Part shown: piece by piece, positions 1 to 13,600 of the stretch
Layout: each line of letters opens with the position of its first letter
How positions within the stretch are numbered: position 1 is the first letter of the stretch
Origin: Serilophus lunatus
Lineage: Eukaryota; Chordata; Aves; Passeriformes; Eurylaimidae
DNA: 64,000 nucleotides
Assembly (NCBI GenBank): GCA_013399895.1
Contig: VXBA01000678.1
Span: 300,805-364,804 of the forward strand
Reading direction: 5' to 3'
Position numbers and translations under genes: made by a program
Notes under the pieces: generated by a model
What the model saw: only the letters and a program-made list of their open reading frames with translations
Database searches by the model: none
Told to the model about the DNA's origin: nothing

Positions 1-1508
1 ATAAAGAGCACTGAAAATGGTCCTTTTCCTTCTCACTCAACCTTGCTTTCCTCAGGAGAGAAATGCAACTAACATTTGTTAAATTTATTTTGGCAAGCAT
101 CAAATAATAGCAGAACAAGTCTTTGCAACTTTTATGTTGCACAAATTGGTGATACAGCAGTGGGCCTGGTTTCCACATTTACAAATGCTTGAGCACAACA
201 TGGTCAGACTTGACAGACTTGAAACCCTTTAAAAAAACTAGAATTTTCAGATGCCAGTAAGGTTCTCTTATCTCTCCAAGAAACTTTTCCTCACCAAGAC
301 TTGGGAAAAAAATCCCAACCTAGCCATCAGTAAGTCAAGCTGGGGTTTTCCTAGAGCCAAATGCTGCTGCTTTATTACACAGATACTAAATCTCATTACT
401 TCCTCTGTCTAAGACTACCTATAAATGAGATGGATTCCAAAGAGCTTTCTTTCCCCCCATCTCCCTCCTTACAGTAAGTTTTATGTATTTTGCATACGCT
501 AAAACTGCCAGCCCACCACTGTTAAGACACATCCCCAAGTGCCACATCTACACGTCTTTTAAATACCTCCAGGGATAGTGACTCAACCCCTTCCCTGGAC
601 AGCCTGTTCCAGTGACTGGCAACTCTTTTGGTGAAGAAATTTTTCCTAATGTCCAACCTAAACCTCCCCCGGTGCAACTTGAAGCCACTTTGTCATCATA
701 TTGCTTGTGACTTTGGAGAAGAGACTGACACACACCTTGCTACAGCCTGCTTTCAGATAGTCTCCCCTGAGCCTCCTTTTCTCTCCTGTATAATTTTGTT
801 TGTGCAAATAACACTAAATAATACATCATCTTAATTAGAGAGGTAAAGAACAGGAATGAACTTCTTAACTAAGGTATATACATTCCAAACAGCATTCATA
901 GACTTTAAAATAAAATAGTTGAGGGTTAATCTAGAAGTGAACAACACAGTTAGTCAGCATGGAAGTGATCTGGTGTAAAAAAGGACAGAGAAAAATATGA
1001 CTGTTCAGTTAGGAGTTCACAATCAAATGGAAAGTACAGTCCCGAATTCATTGCACTTCCTCTCATATTGTACTGCAAAAAAAAATTAAGGAGGAAATCA
1101 AATCCTTTTCAAAACATATGTTGCTTATAACCAGGCTGTAGTGAGACTGACTGTGGAGAAAAAGATGAAGGAAAAAAATGTACCTTGTTAAAATTAATGA
1201 TACCTTTCATTGGAAATTATGATGCTAAAGAGAGATTTATCCTCCAAGCAATGTCTAGTCTTTAGTTTGCACGGTTTTCCAGCCCTAACCAAAAACCAGG
1301 AAGTCTGGAATCACAAATTCTAATGTCTCGGTAAAACGGTTCTACCAACTCGTTTTAAAGAAGTTAACTTTTGAAACTTTATCACATAGCTAGACGCTGC
1401 ACTCCACATGCTAGAGCCTGCACTAAGGATGCTTTATTTCCAATACAGACATTTCTCTCTATCTCACCTAGGATTCAACTGTCAGTAAAGAAACAAAAGC
1501 ATACGAAC
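1..1508 (-). other. TBC1D23 intron 10 (partial)
   Basis: AT-rich intronic sequence interrupted by a CR1 fragment at about 505-800. I looked for the next coding exon, which should read MLQNPSEFAQ and hold the rhodanese active-site region, and did not find it. Confidence 0.7.
505..800 (-). mobile_element. CR1 LINE 3' fragment
   Basis: On the plus strand the sequence reads as the complement of avian CR1: GTGCCACATCTACACGTCTT, ATACCTCCAGGGATAGTGAC, AGCCTGTTCCAGTG, GAAGAAATTTTTCCTAATGT and TCTCCCCTGAGCCTCCTTTT in the expected order. The element is therefore inserted in minus orientation and truncated at both ends. Small ORFs inside it are remnants, not genes. Boundaries are approximate. Confidence 0.9.
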
Positions 1509-1601
1509 CAAATCCGAGTCTAAATGAAACGCTGTTGATAAATGCCCAGCATTGTATTGCTCTGCAGGACGACAGTCCACTACAAAGAACCTCACTCCTT
1601 C
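1509..1601 (-). CDS. TBC1D23: TBC1D23 exon 10 (start of rhodanese-like domain)
   Basis: Encodes residues 329-359, EGVRFFVVDCRPAEQYNAGH then LSTAFHLDSDL, the N-terminal half of the rhodanese-like domain with its DxRxxxxxxxGHL motif. The acceptor is TTTCAG. The donor GTTCGT (1508-1503) is weak, but the frame closes soon after and the family continues with MLQNPSEF from another exon. No exon 11 was recognised in 1-1508. Confidence 0.9.
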
Positions 1602-4600
1602 CTGAAAGAGAAGGATTTGGCCTGTTACAAAATTTTAAAATTGTGTAATTACTGTCATAATTCAATTACATTTTAGTACTAACTCCAATACTACAGGAAC
1701 TGCTCAAAGGGGCTAACAGCTACTGAAAAACCTTACTTCGTTTGATTATCTGAACTTCCACAGTTGCCAGACCACCAACAGTATTGTAGTACCATCTTCC
1801 CTTTAATACATTGATTAGTGTTGGGAAAGGATCACCCAAGTGTAATACACACAGTGTAATTATGTCACCTCTACTGAGAGCAAACACTGAGTATGAGGGC
1901 TCACATCAACAAGGCAATCCAACAGTCCACCACTAATCAGCACAGCACCTAAGATTAGCATCATATCCCATGACTTAAAGAGGATATAAACAGATGCCTA
2001 ACTTTATTTGGACTAGGAGAAAAACCCAAGAAACCATGCATGACAAAACTGGGCCCTAGAAACTGCTACAAAAAGTTGGTAGTCAGCAAGAAATGCTGTA
2101 ATCTAATTATATTATGATCCTTATATTGGTATTGAACACTCAAAGTGAAGTCCCTGTATCCACCTACATCTGCAATTCACTACTACCAAAATAGCTTTCA
2201 TCATTTCTTTTTGTTTGTTTAAGCCTTTCATTCACAAAAGACTGATATTTCATAATGGCATTTTCTCATAGGTATTGAGCAGTGAGTTTCAAATTTTCCT
2301 CTAGAGTAGCTACATTTGGAAAGGAATTCAAATTAGTGAGATACTTCTTTAAGCTCACAGTCCTCAGACTAAATCAGCTGTAATAAGCTCCTCTATGCTG
2401 TATCTCTACAGTATCTCTGTTTGTTACAGCACAAATTCATTGAAGTCAACAGATCATTTACAAGGGATACAACTTCAAGACAAAAAAATTTTCCCTGAAA
2501 TAGAAAATATTAATTTGTGCTGTTAGCATTTACAAATATTTGCTAGTAGTAAGTGACTCTTCTCCTTTTCTATAAAATTGGAGGGGAAGGTTAATTCAGT
2601 ATACTGACTCCTTGTTGCTGATTTGCTTGAAGAATCTCAGACACAGAAACTGCTAGACACAGAGCCTGGCTCAAGTCTGTATCATCATCTTTGAGGCCCA
2701 GCAAGCTGCTGCCAAAAAGACTGTGGTTGTCCTAATTAGGCAAAGAAAAAAAGACAGTTAACTGAAGCCATTGTCTTTAGATGTGAAAGTTTTATTTTAA
2801 ACTACATCCACTAAGTCCCAAACACTAAGCTCGACACATGTATCCTGTCCACAGAGTAATCAAATTTTTGATCAACTGAAATGTTTCTGAAAATCATGTT
2901 GAGTCTGAATTTCCATTACAAACATGCTTATTCAGCACCTTGACCATCATGCCAACATGAGCAGTGCCTTTGGGGTTTTTTGTATAGGTTTGGATTTGGT
3001 TCCTTGGTAGGTTTTTTTTTTTGTTTGTTTCTGGCCAAAAAAAAATCTCACATACCTGCCTACACATCTCAGAGAAAGCACATGCAAGTCCAAGACAGTG
3101 GCTATCAGATACTTTTATTTCATTCATTCACTGAAGTCAGACACCATGAGTAAGGAAGAGCTGCAAAAACACTGCAGTTGATAAGAGCTTTATCTCCAGT
3201 GAGCAACTTTTTCCTCTTTGCTATTGCAAGTACAGCTAGGACTGCTGTGCAGTCAACTATAATGCAATAGTGTCCATATGACAGTTTTGCTTCACCAATT
3301 CTTAAAAAAACTGGTTTGCAAAACACCGTCATCAGTCATCAAGTAAGAATATTGCAGAGAAGCTTCTCTCCAACATGTTTCACTTAACTTTCTTATCTTT
3401 CAAAGAGCCTGTTGAATTCAACATGAAAATCTAAACCACAACAGAGCCTAACAATGAATAACACCACAGTAACAACATGAAAAAACTGTAAAACAAAAAA
3501 AATGATGATGAAGTACTCAAAGTTAATGTAGGGCACCTAAACAGTCATCAAAAAGAAAAGAATTTCAAAATTACTGTTATTACCTTCCTGAAAGAAGCTG
3601 GAGTTTTGCTACAGTAATATTGTGCCAAAGAGAAGAGATCTTCTATATCCTCCAAATCAAGATTGGCTGGTGAGGTTTCTAAGAATTCTGAGAAAGACAA
3701 CATAAGCACAACACTATTGCAGACATCAAAATGAAGGTACATTCATCTTTTCAAATCATAACTCCTCTTACTTTTAACAAGGCATAACAAAATCTTGTTT
3801 ATTGATTAAACATTAATATTGATCCATTCTCCTGATGGAAATGAGAAGACACAGGAACTGCTCCTTATCCATAGGAAACTTAGGCTTGTGCTTGAATTTC
3901 AAACCTTCTATGCAAATTATTTTTTACCACACTCTTACTTCTGTACAGGTTTAGCTTTCAGTTACAATTCTAAGTCAGCTTTTTCTACAGAGGTCTGACC
4001 AAGAACCCTCTAAAATGAGTACTTAATCAGTAGGTCTGTTATATGTCCAGGATAATACAAGGGTGTAGTTGTGCAGTATTTGGTTAACACACAAAATTCC
4101 AAGCACTCTCAGTTTTAACTACTAGGGGATAAATTATATTATGTGTCTTAAAAAATATAAAGTGTATTCACAAGAAATTTAGTGTATTTTTCCTAAAAAC
4201 AGAAGAGGGTAAGACAAGAACAATGAATTAGGCTCAAATCAAGTGCATATGAAGCTAATAATCCAGAAAAAGGAACAAGTGCAGGAGATTTAAACAAGGA
4301 TTTGAAAACTCCTGCTTTGGGCTTCGAAATACGATGACTGTTTAAAGTCCTTTAAACTTAAAAGCAAACTTTAAAATTTAAAGTACTTTTTAAAGTATAA
4401 AACTAGGTGTGGGAATACTAAAAGGAAACACAAGGAAAGAATGTTAAGGACAATCAAATGCGATGCAGCAAAAAACAGTAGGAAAGGAACTAGTGAGTGA
4501 GGGGATTCATTAATACAAAAATCACATGGAAATAAATAATTTGGTAATTAAGCAATTAAAAATAATAATAAATGGGAATTATAGTATATGGCAAATATTT

Positions 4601-7600
4601 TGCTAGCAGTTATGTAAGAGAAGTACTTACTTATCATTTCTTCTTTATCTGATTCTTGTGCTAGGATAACGTCTCTGGAAACAGTAAAGTCATAGGCATA
4701 GATTAGGTCAGTAAAACTAAAATGAAAAAAGGCTAGATTAAACTACTGTCAGCAAAGAGTGTTCCAAAGAATGAACTATACACTTACTTTGCATTGACAA
4801 GGATGATCAACATTAGGAAATAAATAAAGAATGGATCTGCTTGTTGTAGATATCCATCCCATATTGCCTGAGTGACTTCAGCTGAACAGTAATATGAGAA
4901 GAGGCTTCCAAGCTAAAAATTTGGAAAACAATGTGAGAAAAAGCAATAACCAGGCACAATCTTATCAGATTTACATTTTTAACAGAGATACAAGATATCT
5001 AAAAGCAAACAAACTCAACAATATTATGGTAAAACATACATCTCCACCATGTATTGAAGGTTGGTTCTACCCTCCAAACCAATTTTTATGGAAACTGCAT
5101 AACACCACAGAGTATCTGTCAATAAATACACCTCATGTGAAAGCAAAGTTGGCTGTACACTGTCAGCATTGCAAATTCAACCACAGACAACACAATCAAG
5201 CTGTAATACTGTTTAGATCATAGACACTGCTAAATACCAATTATACCAACAATAAATTTATAGGAGAATATATTTACCCAAATAGCATAGCAATTAGGAC
5301 TTTGAAAGGATCCTGCAAACATAATTATTTTTATTTTTCACAGTAGAATTGAGCTAATTGAACATGGTTGCTCATTAGTTTGACAACACCACTTACTTAA
5401 CGTCAGATTCTGGTGCTTTACAACTGAGTAATTAAATGCTTGCAAGCAACAGAAAATTTTCATTACCATTTAAGAAACTCTTGGCCTGTTCCCATCTTCC
5501 CACTTGAAAATACATCCTCTCTGATATGCAAAGTTCAAAGAGGACAAAAAGGTAGGAACTTCTTTTCATACATGCCAATATTTACAGTCACACCTAACTC
5601 AAATGCATACCAGCTGACTTCACTGGGGTCTTAATGAACTTGCTGATGCACAGAAATCCTGGATCAACAGAGCTACAGCTTTTAAAAGCTCAGTGTTTCA
5701 ACACTTCCTAGTATAGCTTTTTAGCAAAAGATAAGAAGATCTATTCCATTCTGACTCAAATGCAACTGAAAATAAAATGTTCATGAACAAGATAATGACA
5801 GATCTCTGTATGTCGCTCAAATATTTCTACATATTCTATACAGAGGTATTATTAATAAGATTTTTCACAGATGAACCAAGGAATTTTACTATAATTATTC
5901 TTCAGAAGGAAAATTTGGTTTTCCTAATTAAGCACTAAATTTTTAATAAATATCTTCAAAGATTTACTAAGGAAAGACCCGTCACCTCTTTTGAAGGCTC
6001 ATGACTGGCAAAAGGCAGATTCTGAGAACATGAGAATTCTTCCTGGGCACATTTTTATACTAAAATTGGCAGCAGCCTTAAAAGAATTCCAACAAATACA
6101 GATCTCATGGTTTAATAAATCATGCCAATCTTCTTTAACTGAAAGCTCAGAGTTGAAAAAAATTATACAAAGCCAATGGGTATCAAAGAACGGCCTAGAA
6201 GAGTTCATGGGTCAAAGTCTTATTACATTACAGACTTTGCTTGTGAAAGCACAGCATGACTTTGTAGTAGCACTGAAACATGAAAATTCTGCTGCTTTAT
6301 ATTGTAGTCCTGCTACACAAACATTCTAAAGCAATGATTGAGGTAAGCATCTTTACAACTACCCCCAGCTTGAGGTAGTTTTGAAGAGGAAATGACTAAT
6401 GCTTCAAGGGCTATAAAATACATGTGCCTAAATTCTAATAGACAAAAATATATCTATTCTATGGAGGTTTTTAAAACAATTTCTATTTTGACTTTAGAAG
6501 ACGTGTCATACTGATGTTTATCCATATCCACAACCATACAGCTGCCCAGTATCAACATAATTATCAGGGCTTCTTCCTTTTTGACTATGTCAGCCGCTCT
6601 TATTCTTACTTATTCCAAGAAGTTCCCAACTTCACTGGCTCAATCAATTCCCATCCAGTACAACAAAAACGTGATGTTAACAGGACCTCATGTCTCATGC
6701 TAAACAACTGAAGACAAAGAGCCCACATTCTATTCAACCATGCAATTTACTTCAATATATGCAGCTCTAATCACTTGTACTACTCTGGCATAAACTGGCA
6801 ACATGTACTTAAATTTTAACAGAAATTTATTTTCCATTATGTTTCCCTACTTTCACTTTATTACCCAGTTGAGTGCATATGAGTCTGGAGTCATTTTCTT
6901 GGTGTCAAGGAAGGAGCAGAGTTCAGGCTCGTGGTACTGAAGCAGCAGTCTGAACAGATGAAATGGTCTTCCCTTCATAAAACAATCCCTAAAGAGTAGC
7001 AGTGAAAATAATTATAACCCCTCCTGTAACATTGCAGTTTTCAGACTTACAGGAGCAATTCTTCATTATATCTGATTATGTAACTTCCTGTTTGTTGTTC
7101 TTTTAGTTTGCAGGGGGTGACCATGAAGTCACCTTGCCTTAGGAATTGAAACAAAACCAAAACCAAACCAACAAAAATCATACAAACACTGAAAAATCCA
7201 CCATGTTAATATGGCAGCAGAAAGAATGAAATACTGCCAATACTTTACAGATTATATAACACAGGCGTATTTAAAACAGATTTAAATCTCAAAAAAGGCA
7301 AGCATGGTACCAATGCTTGATAACCTTAGCAGGATAATATAATTTTAGAATAATTCTAATAAATGAAATAAAAAATATAAGTAATTCAATATTTTGTTAA
7401 ATTCCCAATGAATAGTCATTATAGTTCAAAAAATGTATGATTCAAAAATAAAAAATAGCAAGAAGTTAAAAAAGTTAAAAATACAACTTTTGTCAAATAG
7501 CAATGATAGTCCAGCACTCAAATGTCAAACTGAGACCAAACTGACCCAAGCAGGGATTTCCATGTCTATAAATTGCCATTCTGTGTCTTTCATTCTCCCA

Positions 7601-10600
7601 CTGAAGAGAAAAAAAGGAGGAGGAAATAGTCTACACCTCGGTTCCTGTGGAGAAACTCAAACACCAGACCCCCTGAAAGCACAGGAGTTGGGTGAGCACA
7701 ACTCCACTGTCCCCTCATAGAGACCAACAGGATTTCACAAGGGAAGTGGACACAAGCTGAGCCAAGTGACAGGGCCAATAAATGCTTCCTGCCACAGCAC
7801 CAAACGTACACATTCCATATAATGGCACAACCCATCAGCTGGGCTGGAATCTCCTCTCCAGGGGATTAGACTAAGATCTTTAACTACAGTTGATCCATAC
7901 ATTATTTCACAAGGTCTTACCCAGAAGACTCTGCAGTCTCACAGGAGTATCATGATACTACTTCAACATAAATAAAAACTTATTTTCATGAGAACATCTA
8001 CATAACAGCATGAAAAGCTCCAATTTAACATTTTTTATTAAAAACTTCTAGCAACTTTAAAAACATCATTTCAGTCCCAACTCAGTAGAATACAGGGAAA
8101 ATATAAACTACTTCTAAAGAGATTTTGAGATTTGATTAGTGCTTATGAATTACTGATTATAAAGGGATAGAAATACTTTAGATACTAAAAATGAAGAGAA
8201 CCACTTTCACATAATGTATGTAAATCAGTTAATAAAGAAGTATTTTTGCTATTGCATTAAACAACAGTTGTTCTTCAAAAGGCACATTGAGTCTACATCA
8301 ATCACATGCTAACACTTTACATCTTAAACCAGCACAACCATCTCCTGGATTTTAGGCCAACAGGTGCTGAAAGATGGTTCAGTTTATTACCACATGAAGG
8401 AATCTCACAGCTTTGCTGCCAACACTGCAACTGTAGCCAAAACCAGCATGCACATCCTTTCAGAAATACATTACACAGGGAAAAAGGAGGAGTTTTACCT
8501 TGGGATGAACTTATTCATGATGGCATAAAAGCAGTTGTAGAGATCACTGCGGGGCAGGTGAAGGTGCACCAGAGGTTTGAGGAGGTGGATCCAGCCGAGG
8601 CAAGAACTGTATTTAACATTGCGCGACTTACAGTAAAATGTAATCACAGACTCGAGGTCCAGGAGCAACACTGACTTCTCCTCTGCTGCCACTGACAACT
8701 GCTCTGGAATAACACAGCAGCACAAACTGTATTAATGCTTTTCCAAGAAATTGAATGAGATGATTTCACAGCACGATCTCACCCATAAGAACTGCCCAGG
8801 GGAAAAAAGCAACAAACCCCAGACAAACAGAAAGCTGGAAGTTTGGATTAAATGCTCACAGAAAGGCATTCAAAAAGCTAACAAAGTACAGGTGATTTTA
8901 TAATCCCAGTGGGATAAGGCATTCAAATATCATTTAAATACCATGAGAAAAGGATGAAAGAAGTTTGGGGTTTCCAGGATCTATATGAAATAAAGATGTA
9001 GATTCTTTTAATGCACAGAATTCCTCTCTTCTGTCCCTGTTTGATGTGCCCAGCACAAAACTTATGGTCAATTCTACAATGAATTCACTTGAACTTCAAC
9101 ACAGAACAGCCCATAACGCATACCTTGAATTCCTCCAAAGCCCACTGTCATGCAAATTTATCCAAATCAGAAGCTGGAGATCATCTAGGCTTACAGACTT
9201 ACAAACCACATTTTTTTATGCCCAGGATGGGGAGAAGAGATACTTCCACACTACGTTAATGCAGTGGTATTACATTTCCAGTAAACATCTTTCCCCCTCA
9301 GTTACAAGAAGCCCATGAGTCTCATTACAGTTAATTAATTTTTTTTATTACAGAAGTCCTGAATACTTTCTCATCAAAGCCAGTCAATATTTGGCATGGC
9401 CTTTCCCCTGCCACTCAGGAAAATAACGAGCACTAATTAGGACTTTTTGCCATCTTCCCAAAAAGACTGTGATTAAATGACACAGTGGAAATTCTACTCC
9501 CACTCCCTTACAGGACAGAGAGAGCCAGGAAGTGTAGAAGTGCATTTTAGAAATGGCAGCAATTCCATTCCCTGCCTTAACTTTCAATCACACAAGAACA
9601 TATAAAAGTGTGACAGGCAAAAAAACCAGAAGATTCTCTTGTTGATCTCATGAGAAATATCCTAATTTTATGAGCTGGGACTGACTCCACCAACTGATCA
9701 CTGATATTAATGCAGTTGCACAGCGTCAGGGATTTAGCCTTTTTTGTGAAGAGCTGCCAAACAGATCCTGTGGCAGCTCCTCACAGACACACTGGAGTGT
9801 TATTTCCTGTGTCCTGGCAGCATTTTGCTTTCACAAATACAACCTTTCATTTTCTCTGAAAATGCTACTTAAAAATGTCTTTCTTTAAGAGTCTTTGAAC
9901 TCCAAAATGCTTTAATGTATTTCTTCCCTTAAATGTTACATGCATTTTGGTGCTACACCAGCTTTTCAGACTGAGAACCAGTAATTACACAATTAAAAAC
10001 CTGAAGGACACTATACAAAGAATGTGTGCTTTCAAAGATGGAGCTTGGAAAACAACTACAATTTTTTCAACTGAAGAAGCTTTCTGACAATGCAAACTAT
10101 CATTTATGAGCTAATACTTTCCACTTCCATGACATCACCCATCCCAGGGTCAGGGTACAAGTATTACTGTTTTCTTGCAATTTCTTATTGATTTTTCTCT
10201 GGTCTCTCATCTGCCTCCTCAAAGCTTCCTCCAAAATGTAAACAACATTCAGGTTATTTGATTCAAATACCAAACTCCTAAGACAACTGAGAATGCAGAA
10301 TTGAACTGGCCAATTCAGTGTAATTAAACTTACCAATTAACTCTTGGCAATCCTTATGAATTATACTCTGTTCAGGGAGGTCTAAAGAGCCATCCCAGGA
10401 TGCAAGGCTGTCCCCCTTTCCTACAACATTAAGCGCAATCTGAAAACAAAAACAGAAAAGCCCTCTAAACATTTTAGTGTCTTTTTGTAGTTGTCCAATT
10501 ACTGAACTCAGTAACTTAACTAAATAAAGAGGAATATTTTAAAACTGAATCAACATACATGCCTATTAAAATTCCAGTACTACATCTGTTCTGGAGAGAT

Positions 10601-13600
10601 GCCTGGTAATTAAATCATTTATCTTAAACACAACTGCTGCTTGGTTTAAGCTCATACTTACCTTCCAAACTTTGCCCCTCAGATCAGGAGGCAATTGCCT
10701 TCCCTGAATGATGTTTCTCACAGTTTCAAGATCACAGCCTCCTTCTTCCAGAGCGTCTGCGAGATCTTTTATCCTAAAATGATGATATGCAATGTTAAAA
10801 ACCAATGATGTAATTTTTTCAGTGCTTATTAAACAGATTTAGACTGAAGGCTACTGTTGGGCAAATCCCACACACACTTGGAAAATCTTATTTATTCCTT
10901 TACTTTCAAGGCTGCTCATTCAATTTCTAATTCCATCCAATTTATGTACAAGAAAAAAGTTTGCTTTTTTGTTTTCATTAAGTGACAACGTTGCAAAACG
11001 TATCAGAAAATTCAGTTGCAGTTTCCAACTTTAAGCAACTTTCTGTCTCAGCAAATTTTCACACAGGCACAAAGCAACCATTACACCTAAATTAGATGGT
11101 GGAGTTCGCTTAAATAAAGCATTAGATGACCTAGAAAACAGAACACTTGTTTCAAAGGTTTAGAACAGCCAGCTTTTAACCTCATCTTTCCCTGAAACAG
11201 GAAAGGAGCTTTTAGTCAAACTCAGGTTACTTTAAGTATAAAGTTCCAGTATTCTAAGTGTGGATATATGCACAGGGCTGAGTTTCAACATACAAAAATG
11301 TTACTAATACTGCAGAGAGCAGTAAAACACACAAATTCACAAAACTGTCAAACAGTAATGGGAGTTACATGACTGACAGCACCAGTAAGACAAGAGAAGT
11401 GCACAAGCATTAGAGATAAGAAGGTAGGCATTCAGGTGATTACTTGACCATCTCCCTGATAGCTTCTGCAGACTGTTTCAATGTTTCCATGCTGTCAATA
11501 ATGAGAGAACCACATCTGATGATTTCAGGAATTGCAGTATCATGTAGCAGAGCAGTGGCAAAACACCAGGTTCACTAGAAAAACAGCAGTGGCAGTGATA
11601 CATGGGTCCCACAGGCAAAAACTTCTCCCGTTCTGCATCCTCTCAACTCTTTTCTACCTAAGGCTTGTTCATCTGCCTTAGGAAAGGCTTTGCTTCACAG
11701 ACCTGATGACTTAAACGCACATCCAGGAGGTTTTGTAGCCAGAGCAAAACAGAACATGGCTGTTGATCCAGGACAGATATTCAAGTGCAAAGATGCCTTC
11801 CTTGGGAATAGCACATCTATTTATACCCAAGGAGTAACAGATGTTAAAGTGTTATCAGTATCATTCCCAATTACTCCACGTTACATTCTCTATAGTCAAT
11901 TCAAATACCCACAGAGAGAGGATGTCATCTCCTGAGCTCTTGTCTACTTCTTTGATTTGAATACATCCACAACTAACTGCTTGATAAAGGTTCACAAGTT
12001 TGGTCTCCTGAAAACATGCATTTCTGATTTTCTATCCCTTTTGGATAAAGAGATTAAAATCTGGAATCTGTAAGAATGTATGCAGACACCTAGGAACAAG
12101 AAACAAGCCTTATTCCAAGGACTTCCCAACTAGCCTTCCCCAAAGACTTCTCCAAGTATTTACAGGTTTGAAGAGTAAGCATTTTCCTGGCATTGTATCA
12201 CACAGTTCCTTTGTCAGTACTTTTTGGTAGCACTTTAAATCATACTTCAAATATGCACTGAGGTACAAACAACTGTCTGCTTTCTTCAAGTAATTTTGCA
12301 GAAAAATTTAAGAAAAAAATCCCAAAGCATTTCTTGTAGGACTAGAGGTTGCATGGGTTGATAATCCCTTTCTTGAGGCAGAAATGGAGGGGAAGGGGAA
12401 TACTGAAGCACACCTGCACTTCCATCACCCATCCTGCCAGCCAACAGTGTATAACAACCAACACTGGAAAAGCCAAACGAACAGATCAGTTACCCCTGAA
12501 CAAAAATCAAGTATTTCCAGGACATTTGCACAAAGAGACTTCCCAGCCCTCACAGAACTCTGGGATGGTGGAACTTCAACAGAAGCCACTGTCACCTACC
12601 AGCTGAGGAGAATTAGAGGCTCAGAGACAAACTGTGTATTTCTAAGAACATTACATGTGACAACAGGCCAGAGAGCAACAGGCCTTGGATTAGAGCACAC
12701 AAAATACAACTAGTTGCCACAAATATTGTGGACATTAATGCAAAAGCTGTGTGCACGTTCTGTAAGAGGCAGAAAGGTCTCGAATTGCAGTACTTGTTTC
12801 TGTTTGGGGGAAAAAAATAATATAGGTGAAACAACACTTAAAAACACATCTCCATTAATTACAAAATTACCCAGCAAAGAACGTTTCATAGACCCACAAG
12901 TCCCAATTCTACCAGTTACTAGTACCCACTATTCACAGCTTAAGAAGCTGTAAACATCAACTCCAACATGTTCTGTGCAAATGTGTGCTTCTGCTGCTTG
13001 GTAATGTGGTACCATTGGCAAAAACTTCTCCCAAGTACTGCCATGCACACGCTCTGTGTGCTGGAAGGATGGCAGGCAAATACTGCTTTTACTGCTTCAC
13101 CTTAAAAAGCAAGAAGCTGACATTTCCATCTGCCAGGTGAAGGGATGTGATACATTGTCTACATGGAGTCAAATGAAACAACGGCAGGGAAAAAGAACTG
13201 CCTTGTTCTGGTGTGACTCAATGAGCTCCTCTCTTCCCCCATCAGATCCCAAGATTGCTCACAGACTAGAAGTGAGGACTTGCCAAAGACTAAGAAAGTT
13301 CTTTCCTAATTTTATTCAGGCTAACTTGCAAACTGCAGAGTATGGAAGTGATTGTGTTTTACCTTATTTCTGTCAGTGCTGTTCTATAAATACCTCAGTA
13401 AGCTGCCAGCAATCTGGATCCTTGTCTTCTGTGAGTGAAGATCAGCTAGAAAGTCTTTTGTTCATATGGGCAATTATTACAGTTTCTTTGAAAAGAATGC
13501 AGCACTTCTCCTGAGGGGCAAACTCCTCCAGACCTGAACATCTGGGCTTTCTGCTCTGCCATGGCTTCACTGCCTATTTCTAGATGCTGTTCAAAATCTT

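Noticed and set aside
548..834. Small ORFs on both strands near 0.5-0.8 kb
   Set aside because: They lie inside the truncated CR1 fragment and are decayed repeat sequence.
5991..6329. Open frame of 112 or more codons in TBC1D23 intron 5
   Set aside because: It begins at a TTG rather than ATG, resembles no family I know, and has no flanking retroelement or poly(A). Treated as chance.
8306..8674. 122-codon plus-strand ORF
   Set aside because: It is the reverse-strand shadow of TBC1D23 exon 4.
13056..13514. 152-codon plus-strand ORF in TBC1D23 intron 1
   Set aside because: No recognisable domain and no splice or promoter context; it lies antisense in an intron. Length alone is within chance for this much sequence.
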